In this document: positions 55,372-64,000 of the stretch, in pieces | Layout of the letters: the number at the start of each line of letters is the position of its first letter | Position numbering within the stretch: the first letter of the stretch is position 1 | Assembly: GCA_012295275.1 (NCBI GenBank) | Contig: CM022672.1 | Location: 18,907,894 to 18,971,893, forward strand | DNA length: 64,000 bases | From: Chrysomallon squamiferum | Taxonomy: Eukaryota; Mollusca; Gastropoda; Neomphalida; Peltospiridae | Direction of reading: 5' to 3' | Translations under genes and position numbers: made by a program | Notes under the pieces: model-generated | What the model saw: the letters and a program-made list of their open reading frames with translations, nothing else | Databases searched by the model: none | Told to the model about the DNA's origin: nothing

Positions 55372-58300
55372 TAAAGGATGATTATTATATATTTTTAGTA
55401 ATTAAAAAATAATAATAAAATAAAATAAAACATGTATCACCAATTGAGCACCTTTCATTTCTAATGGCATTATTTCAAAGAAAAAAGAAACACACCTTTT
55501 TAATATCAACCAAAGTTTTCAGTCCCCAGCCTAAACCTGGTGACTTGTATGACACAGACTCAGGATATTGTCTTTTCTGAAATCTCTGGTTTTGACACTT
55601 GTCACCTGCTGGACAATTGCTGGGGTGACATTCATACATTAACATGCGATTTAAACACTCTGCCTCACTGCTGCATGGATTATCTTGGTTTGGGCTGCAC
55701 TCACACTTTGGTATTTGAGATATGTCTGCTTTGTAAATTTGTACATTTCCAACTGGTATATTTGTCTGAAATGATATTTAATTTGTCATTAAGCAAATAA
55801 ATTTTTTTTTTTTTTTTTTTTTAAAGTGCAGAAATAGAAAAATGAAAATGTTTGTTGAACCTACTATTCCAAAAGCTTGTTATACCTTAATAAATTTGTA
55901 AGGTGCAGGTTTAGAAGCAGACTTTTCCTCTTTCTGTTGCTCTTTCCTCTCTTTTGCAGCTTTCCAAATTTTAAAAGCTTTTGTTGCTTCCTCCACTCCT
56001 GAATTAAAAATACACAGAATTTTGAATGATTTTAAAATATTTGTTAAGCAGTGGAATTCAAATTTGAATGAAAAATAAACTAGACTGTATTATGTATAGG
56101 CCTTTCAGGGTTTTACAATATTACTAATAAACATACCCCTTGAAAATATTTTTGCCAATCCTTTTGCTGCAGATTCCTTGCTTCCCTTGTCTCCATCTTG
56201 AAACAAAAACACTCTGTAAAAATAAAACATTAATTGATCATGAAGCAGAACATTATTTACTTGCATTTATTCATACATCACATTGTTTTGAATTTTTACT
56301 TCTTTAATCTTATTTTTGATCACATATTTTCATATAGGAAGTTATGTGAAAAATTAAAATAAAACTGCACTGCAAAAGGGCAAAAATCATCGTCACTATT
56401 CTCTATCATTCCATAACATACACTGATCACGTGAATGTAATTTATGAACTATGACCTTTATGTGACTAAACCCAAACATTACCTGCCCTGATAGATCCAA
56501 AAGAAGTCATGTGATCCATAGAATCGAACAGGGAATTCTCCCACTTGATGAGGTTTGTCCTGTATGTTTGTAGGAACATGTTTCGGATGACAAATCTCAC
56601 CTGGCCACCATCTGCAGATTTAAATAACAAACACAACTGTAAACATAAATTTAACTTTTTCTTGCTAGCTTGACTCTTTATAAACTAAACTGTTTCAGAC
56701 TTTGTATGTAATATTACAATATTAATTCAGATGCATTCTGATTTTGAGACTGTTATCTGTATTTATTTATTTTTGTATTGAAAGTGGGATGATATGGAAA
56801 TGATGATAAAATATACAAATCTGAGACAAAGCTAGTAATCAAATGACTTGAAAAAAGCTGGATACAAAGCATCAAACAAAACACTGTTGTTTAAAAAAAT
56901 CTTTAAATTCGATGAGAAGTTGAGTGGAATAAGATCATCAAGACAACACAACAGAAGACAGTCAAAAGAACATTCTTTTTATACTCTGTATCCGAGCAAT
57001 TATTCTATCAGATCCATATCTGTATGAAAGTGTTTTTACATTACAGAAAAAGGTATACGAACCCTGCCTCTTAACATATCTTTCCCAATACTATTTAAAA
57101 ATTATTTGGAAGTGGTGTACAAATAAAACAATCAACCAGAATTCTGAATGATTTATGTTTAAAAAATAATTTTTGAAAAAAAAAAAAAAAATATATGTAT
57201 TATAGACCATATAAATGTCAAATTTTAATACTCAAGGTAGTTTGCACTGTACCTGTAGCTGCCAAGTTTGACCCATATAATATCACCATAGAGAGGTTTG
57301 CGTCCTCTTCGACAGTCATGACAGTAGAAACTTCCTTCAGGAAAGTCTATTTTAAGACATTCTGCATGGAAGGCTGCTGGACAGCTTTCACAACATAGAA
57401 GTGTTCCTCCTTAACATAATTACAAAAATACAATCAAAACAAATGAGAAAAATTAACCAACTCGGCCTAGCTAAGTCAGTCAGCGAGCTATTCACTTGGG
57501 CCTGAGTATTTTGGTTAGATTTCAGAGCCAACACTTTGGTAAAATTAATTTCCTCAGATAAAACTCCATATTGTAATTCCAATACAGACTTTGCCTTTGA
57601 TGAATGCACTGGGCTAATCTTGACATTGGAATTCTGGAATCATTGCACATGAGTTTAAGTGGTTGATAATGCAGCAGTGAATGTGAAAGTGGCAGTGGTG
57701 TGAATTTATCTCAATATGTGCTGGACACCTCGTGAGTCAAAGAAATTATGATAAATATCTTCTGATGAAATGTCAATCATTTTGAATAATGAAAATGTCA
57801 AATAATTAGAATTCCTAAATTTTGAAGTGAATTTCTGCATTTAAGAAAAAAATTTAAAACATTTTCACATGCAGGCCTAAAGTAGAAACAGTTAAACAGT
57901 GGAAACAGCTGTCATTTATAGTTTGAGAATTGTTTAATTTATAATAACAAAAGGCAATAAACATTCAAAATGACATTCAGAATAGAAATGACATCACAAC
58001 ATTAACTCTTTCTCCACCGAAGTTCAACAACCAAAGTGTCAGCTCTAAAAGGCAAATATATAACTTAATCAAAATATACTAATCAATGAAAACAAAATGA
58101 TCACTATTACTAAACCACTGAGTTAATGTTTAAAATTATTTAAAATAAATAAAACAAAACCATAAATACATTATAAACGAAATACCTTGTACAAAAATCA
58201 ATAACTGTCAAAATGCACACACTATTTTAGATCCCTGTGTTATAAAGGAATTTATAAACATAATTAGTTACCATTGCTGCACATAAAACACCAGCTGACG

Positions 58301-61300
58301 TTGACATGGCTGTGATGGGCTGTTGACCTGTTGGGTTTGAAGTGGCTGCTGCACACAATGTGATAACCTGGAAGATTGATGCTGCCAGCAGCAATGCAAT
58401 ATTCACCAATGTGATAAGCTGTAGGACAGCGTACACATCGTAAAAGGCGGCCTGAAATATTTGACATTACTTAGTAACAAGATATCTGCCATTTCATTAA
58501 TATGTGTATAAAACAATTCCCAAAAATATGTTGGAGTGTGCAAGACATTTAAAAATTAAATTTATGATACTAAAAACAATTTCTTAGTACAGGAAAAACA
58601 ATTTTAATAGTAAAAATAATATATAAAAAGATAAAAATTATTTAGCAGTTCCAGTTGCAGGAATCACAACTATATAATTACTATGGATTTGTAATTAATT
58701 GGAAATTTCTGAAATATGAAATCAGGTAATGACAAAAATGTAATTAAATCGAAGACTACACAAATTTTTACCTTTAGCACTCTTTGAATTCTTCTTATCC
58801 TCATCAGCTGCACATGTTGCACACACATGAAGTGGGCAAAAGAATTTTTTCCCTTCAAATACAGTGTTCGGAAACTTTTTTACACAACTTTCATGATAGA
58901 ATTTTCCACAACGTGATGTTGCACATGGTTTTAAATCACGACTTCGTTCCTTGCAAGCAAAACAAGTGCGAGTTCCTGAAAATAAATGTTTAACATTTCA
59001 AATAAAAGAGCAAAAATATTAACCAGACTTAAGTAACAAAGATTAAAACATGGAATTCATTATCAACACCTCCCCTTCTTAAATCAGTTCATAAATTGAA
59101 AACAGTTCTTTAAATGTAAATTTTGCTGCACTATGAAACACCATGTACATCTACCAGTCTAATGAAGACATCCAACAGGCATTTGTTTGTAGTGATCAAT
59201 TACTCCTTGATATTAATTAAATGCAAGAACTTTAGTCTTTATCAGACAGAAGTATAAGAGAAATCCTTAAGTGAAAACTACACAAACTTATTCACTAAGA
59301 TCAGCCCACATTGTCAACATATGCAGATCTCTTGCAATTTTTAAAAAGATTATCCAGGCAACGAAAACATTACATGCACCTGAATATTATCTGTTAAAGA
59401 GCCTTCCCAACCCTTAAACAACTGGTCTTTCTTACCTGTCTGACATTCGTCACATTTGAACTGTGTTATGGAAGCTGAACCAAGTCCAAGGCAGTTGACA
59501 TGGAAATAACCCTGACATGATCCTTGACACTCGATTAGTTCGCCAACACCTTCACATATCTGACAGATGTTCTCCTTCCTGGCTGGAGCACTAGCACTCA
59601 GTTTGAATATCTCCAGCTGATATTCCTCCGTACCATTTTTTATCAATATAGTGCTCTGTGATGTTCCTGTGGGTCGAATTTCTCCATGCTAAACGAAAAG
59701 TTTTTAAATAAGTAACAATATTCTGTTTTACAAATTTTACAATGTTTAAATAGGTAATATTTTCTATACAGTCTAATAACAAATCAATAAATTTATTTTG
59801 AAGATTGTACAGAATAAACAAATTCTCTGTATAATGAAGGAATGCTTAGTTTTTGCAGTAATTCTTTTAAAAAATATCTGCTAGTAAAACAGTGAGTCAC
59901 CCACCCACAATTTTTTTTATTTTACAATTTACCTACAGTTACCTTTAAAGAAAAAACCCATCTTCAACAGTAAGTACCTCTATATTTAATTAGAATTGTC
60001 ATCAAGTTAAAGTCAATACTACTCCAGGAAGTTAAATTAAAAATGAAGTTACATGTGATTCTGATCCGGAGTCTGATGCCTGACTCTGTGTTTCTGAATT
60101 AACTCCTTTAGATCGCCTTTTCTTGATATTTAAAATATCCTTGACTTCAGATTTCTGAAGGAAAAAAGTTGAAAAACAAAATAAATTATGTGAAACATTA
60201 AATTTTCTGCAATTTGGTTTAACAGTAATGAATGTATTTTAAGTAAATTTCGGAAATCTTTATGATGATATTGTTTGGAGTAGATAACAATTTGTTACTT
60301 AGCTGCACATTATCTAATACAATAAATACAACAAAAAAATTTAAAAAAAAAATTTAAAACAAATATTTTTGTTTTATTTAAAGGTAACAGCTACCATATT
60401 TTGCAGTGTAACGGGATTTGTTTTTGATTTTTTGTTATCTGAACAAGCAGCTTTGTTTAATGGGTTAGTTTATATAGGAATTTTATCATCAGTATCACAT
60501 AATGTATCAACTGGTTCTGTTATCAAAATGTCATCAATGCAATTGATTAAAGCTAACATGACCTCATGTGGACTACCCTTTTACACCAGAATGAGAACCT
60601 TGTTTATCTAATATTAAAAGTTATCAAGTACAAATTTATTACACTCAACAACTGGGAATTGAACATGTTTGGAATTTTAACAGCAAACTGAGAACAAAGA
60701 AATCTAAAGCATGTTTTTGGATACATACAAACAAATGTGGCATTCGGCACTTTACAACAAATACTTGCGATGTGCTGCATAACTTATAACATGATACATG
60801 CTAAATATGAACTGGTCCTGTAAAATGTGAAAAAATAAAAATAAAAAATGGTGTTGTGTGTTATATACTGGTGCATTTTGTACTCTGCAAAATAACATAT
60901 TTAACATTCTTAAATTTGAAACAAGTTAGATACAAAGATCAGAGCACAAAAAAAAATCAATTACCAGATTGTCTGTAATTTCAGCATTATTTTTAGACAA
61001 GTTATTCATGGCATCAGCTATCGTAGAAACTTTCGTTTTGATTTTTCCCTCAGATTTAACCTCTACTGGCTCTGTTTTGACTTCCTTCACAGCAGAAGTT
61101 GACTTTTCATTGGGCAAAGACTGTTTTGATTCTCTTGTAGCTCTACCTTTTGTTGTCCTTTGTTCGCTGCCTGCAGTTTTTGTTTTTGTCTTTGTAGCTG
61201 AAGGAAGATCATTTTTCACATCTTCTTGAGCTAATAATCTCCCACTGATCCTTCTCTCACGTGTTTCAGGTTCCTGAAAATAAACAAAAACTTAAATCAT

Positions 61301-61452
61301 TACTGGATTAATATTGGTCCACATAAGCAGTTTTGCCTAAAATGAAATCAGGTATTTTATAAAAATAAAAATAAGATTACAATTTAAATAAATAATATAT
61401 TTTTACATTAGAATGTTTATGTTAAGTAACTAGTTATTATTCTTCTTCTTTT

Positions 61453-61483
<31 letters not shown>

Positions 61484-63693
61484 TTTTTTTGACGGTAAAC
61501 TTACCGTTTTAATTGACTGTTTTTTGGTGACAATTTCAGTAAAGAGCTTGTCGCCTTCTTCGGCTTCAAGTTTTTTAACAGATGGCTTGCTTACCCGTTG
61601 AGGTCTTTTTGTAGCTGTTGGGGATACTGAAAAATAAAAATTAATAATAATAATAATAATCAGTAAAATGAAAGCTCCGATAAGTCTACAATAAAACTGA
61701 ATAATTACAGTGAAATTTTAAAATCTCAATAAGACCAAATATCCAAATTAAGATTGCATAGTTAACATATTCTGAATATCGTTTCAGCATTCTCTAAAAC
61801 TTTATTTCAAATGTAACAGTAAAATGATAGAAATCAGTAAAACTGAATGTTGACAGTAAGGATTTAATGTCATGGCTGCAAATGATGTAGATTTAGAACT
61901 AGTAGATACAGATTTTTTTTTAACATAAAATGAAGTTTATGAACAGTAGGATGGAACATTCAATAAAACTCACCAACATCAGTTTTTTCTGTTGTGGTAC
62001 TTTCTGAACCATGTTTAGTAGGAGCGTATCTTGCTTTCTGTTTGTCCGTCATCATTGTCCACTGCTGTAGCAGGTAATCAACAACAGTGTCTTCATCATA
62101 ATCTGGATGCTCTTCCAGAACACCTTCCCTGTGTTTCTGACAAAAACATTCAAAGGAACCTTGAGTCTGAATAGGCCTGTGAGGAACTGTGGGACTTTTA
62201 GAGGCTTCAGTTTCCACTTTTCTTTTCTTTGGTGTTACCTGTATAGAGCTGCTGTTTTCACTATCAGCTTCTTTACGCTTCCGTCCTCTTTTACCTTGGA
62301 CTTTATCAACAACACCATTTGGCAGTTCAGGAGAACTATCTGTGTTCTTAGAAAGTTTCTGACGTGTTATTTCAGTGTCAGTGTCATCCTTGATTTGAAC
62401 TTTCTCCTTTGTTTCGGGTAGAATATACACAAAAGTTAATTTTTGTTTTCGTTCGTATCTATCCATAGGTACAGCTTCTTCAGCACCTGCTACACCAACC
62501 TCCCAAGCTGGTCTTCGGGAAGGTTTTACTTTAAAAGACTGAGCCAGTATTGTTTTTTGCTTTTTGTTAGGTGCATTTGCTATGCACTGTTCTGCATATT
62601 TAAAGAACTGTTCTTTTCCTTCAAATGGCATGGTTGAAGACTCATTGATCCAGCCTCTCTCTCCTTCATTTCCAAAAAACTGAACATGATATGCTCTTAT
62701 CACTTTAAAACCACCTGCAACATGACAATAAGATTTCAGGATACAATCTGCAATATTCTTGGATATTAACAAAATGTAATCACAACACAGATATTAAATG
62801 ACAGCACATTACTTTCAAAAGTTAAACATAATTTTTATTATCAGATAGTTTTATCTATTTTCTAACTCTTTTGGATTATTAATAATAATTGAAACAATAT
62901 TAAAACAATCCACAGTACAAGATGTTTACCTATGTTTCACAAATCTTTAAAGGAATCATTTATATTTATTATACTAACCTGTAATACGAGTATAAAGTCC
63001 AGTGTACGGATCGTAAGACACCATACATGGCCACCATGGATGTCCACTGACTTTTGCCCACAACAAATCACCAACAAGCCACTTAGGTGGTTTCTCCTTT
63101 TCAAGCTTTGATATTGGAGCCTTCATAACTGATTTCGGTGCTGATGAAACTTTAACTTCTTTTGCTTTTTCCACTGGTTCTATTTCATCCTGAGGAATTT
63201 TTCTTTTGATTTGCCTCTTCTCTCTATTTACTGCTGATGTAGGTGATTCCTTTTTCTCGCTCTCTTTTTCTACAACTTGTTCTGAACTGGCTGGTGAGCC
63301 TTTTCTTTTCTCTGAGGTCTTCTTTTCAGGAGTGATAAGACCATCAGATTTGGAAGTAACATCATCATTTTTACCTTTGGGTACATCTCTCTTCAATTTT
63401 CTGGTCTTGCGTTCTTCATGGGATTTATTTTCCTCCACTGGTGTTTCTTCTGATGCTCCTGTCTGAGGTTGTTCTGTTGGTTCATCAGCTTGTTGTACTC
63501 CACTTTCAACATTAACAAGACCTTCTCGTTTGTCAGGTGAGGTCACCGAACACTTGGCACTTGCCTTACTTTGAGCGATTTTTAGATTGCGATTCATTGT
63601 TGGCATTTGAGGTAAATGATGATGGAAGCCACCACTGCCTGCAGTGGTTTGGGATCCCAAACCATTTACAGGTGCAACCATCTGGGATTCCAT
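49277..63693 (-). CDS. NSD: NSD-family histone H3 lysine-36 methyltransferase
   Basis: Eighteen coding exons join in frame with GT-AG sites: 62979-63693, 61974-62714, 61505-61626, 60965-61273, 60053-60154, 59436-59688, 58772-58975, 58272-58451, 57253-57409, 56483-56611, 56137-56213, 55886-55998, 55496-55765, 54930-55051, 54657-54793, 50870-50976, 50347-50545 and 49277-50001. They encode about 1553 residues. Domains in order: PWWP1 (about 204-300, HPWWPCM), an HMG-like box (about 424-472), PHD fingers (about 695-745, 750-810, 815-912), PWWP2 (about 917-985, RWWPGEIC), AWS (about 1050-1100), SET (about 1100-1225, with [13 protein letters not shown] and [13 protein letters not shown]), post-SET cysteines (about 1229-1246) and a C-terminal PHD/C5HCH pair (about 1283-1370). 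A low-complexity tail ends in an acidic patch. NSD proteins mono- and dimethylate H3K36 on nucleosomes. The architecture, including the HMG-like box, is closest to NSD2. Catalytic SET motifs look intact. The acceptor at 63739 shows a further 5' untranslated exon upstream. Confidence 0.95.
51270..53105. repeat. Array of four ~560-bp repeats in the NSD SET-domain intron
   Basis: Units begin at about 51311, 51895 and 52437 (gctgactcaaatattccac), with a partly truncated fourth at about 53002. Spacing is 584, 542 and about 560 bp. Each carries a nearly invariant ~90-bp core running from ttcatcatttaatgttgcaac to catcactgagttgatgc and cgatatcataagttgc. A TA microsatellite lies in units 1 and 3 only. 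The array lies wholly inside the intron 50977-54656 between the two exons that complete the SET domain. Confidence 0.9.
53625..54560. repeat. Three diverged single cores of the same repeat family
   Basis: Cores at about 53625-53690, 54205-54285 and 54485-54560 keep the order attgcaac...caccaatta...caatatcataagttgc, with substitutions. They lack the longer flanks of the four tandem units, and they lie in the same NSD intron. Confidence 0.7.
55337..55369. repeat. (AAT)n microsatellite
   Basis: About 10 AAT units in the NSD intron between exons 13 and 14. Confidence 0.9.
61452..61487. repeat. (TTAT)n microsatellite
   Basis: A TTTA/TTAT tetranucleotide run close to the donor side of NSD exon 3. 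Confidence 0.9.
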
Positions 63694-63739
63694 TGTGGTG
63701 AAGATTGTGCTCAGTTCACAGTAATTATTTGTAAACAAA

Positions 63740-64000
63740 CTGGAATAAAACTGAAATTAAAAAACAAAAATGTAAAAAATACTTTTTACTTTTTATGCAA
63801 GTGGTAACAGGAAAAATATAAAATAATATTAATTACATTTTTCTGCATTGTACATATATCCTTTACAATCTTTTTGTATGCACTAATTTGTCATTGACCT
63901 GCTGTTTACATATTTATACTTTTTAAGTATTGTAGACATCTCAATTTCAAAAACACTTTGGGCAGAACCCAATGGTTTTTACACGTGCAGGCTATGGATT
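63740..64000 (-). other. Upstream of the NSD coding start: intron of the 5' untranslated region
   Basis: A pyrimidine-rich acceptor (TTTTATTCCAG on the minus strand) ends at 63740, so the sequence from 63740 to the window end is probably intron. No first exon or promoter is visible before the window ends. Confidence 0.55.

Noticed and set aside
63694-63738. Extension of NSD upstream of the ATG at 63693
   Set aside because: The frame stays open to the acceptor at 63739 but has no [11 protein letters not shown] is the first methionine.

Overview
The window is AT-rich eukaryotic (animal) nuclear DNA. Genes are split into many small exons with GT-AG introns. Mono-, di- and trinucleotide repeats are dense, and I see no bacterial, organellar or obviously viral sequence. 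Four conserved protein genes can be assembled exon by exon with matching splice phases. They are a hillarin/KY-type transglutaminase-like protein (minus strand, 2196-8707, 3' end not found), a Golgi/lysosomal apyrase of the ENTPD4/ENTPD7 type (minus, 35492-41576), a BNIP1/Sec20 SNARE (plus, 41955-45411) and an NSD-family histone H3K36 methyltransferase (minus, 49277-63693). One ENTPD4/7-type gene and one NSD gene, with this intron density and base composition, suggest an invertebrate. My guess is a lophotrochozoan such as a mollusc, but that is inference from general look and not from a diagnostic marker.

Layout: 1-2195 has no exon I can prove. Positions 2196-8729 hold six coding exons of the hillarin gene. 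Positions 8730-24904 look like a long, repeat-scarred 5' intron ending at a candidate untranslated first exon and promoter near 24905-25080. Positions 25081-35491 are gene-poor and hold the largest microsatellites. ENTPD and BNIP1 are head to head, with start codons 379 bp apart, and probably share a bidirectional promoter. BNIP1 and NSD are tail to tail across 45412-49276. NSD runs to 63693, and its 5' untranslated exon continues to a splice acceptor at 63739.

The genes have ordinary cellular roles: a cytoskeletal transglutaminase-like protein, Golgi/lysosomal nucleotide hydrolysis, retrograde Golgi-to-ER fusion and chromatin methylation. Nothing suggests they form a single pathway. I did not find a convincing undescribed system. 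The items most worth checking are:
- a one-base frameshift in a G run in ENTPD exon 7;
- a damaged, tandemly duplicated exon 3 in BNIP1;
- a family of about seven intronic repeats with a conserved hairpin-forming core in the NSD intron that splits the SET domain;
- a tandem duplication in the hillarin gene that copies a splice donor;
- loss of the catalytic cysteine in the hillarin transglutaminase-like domain.
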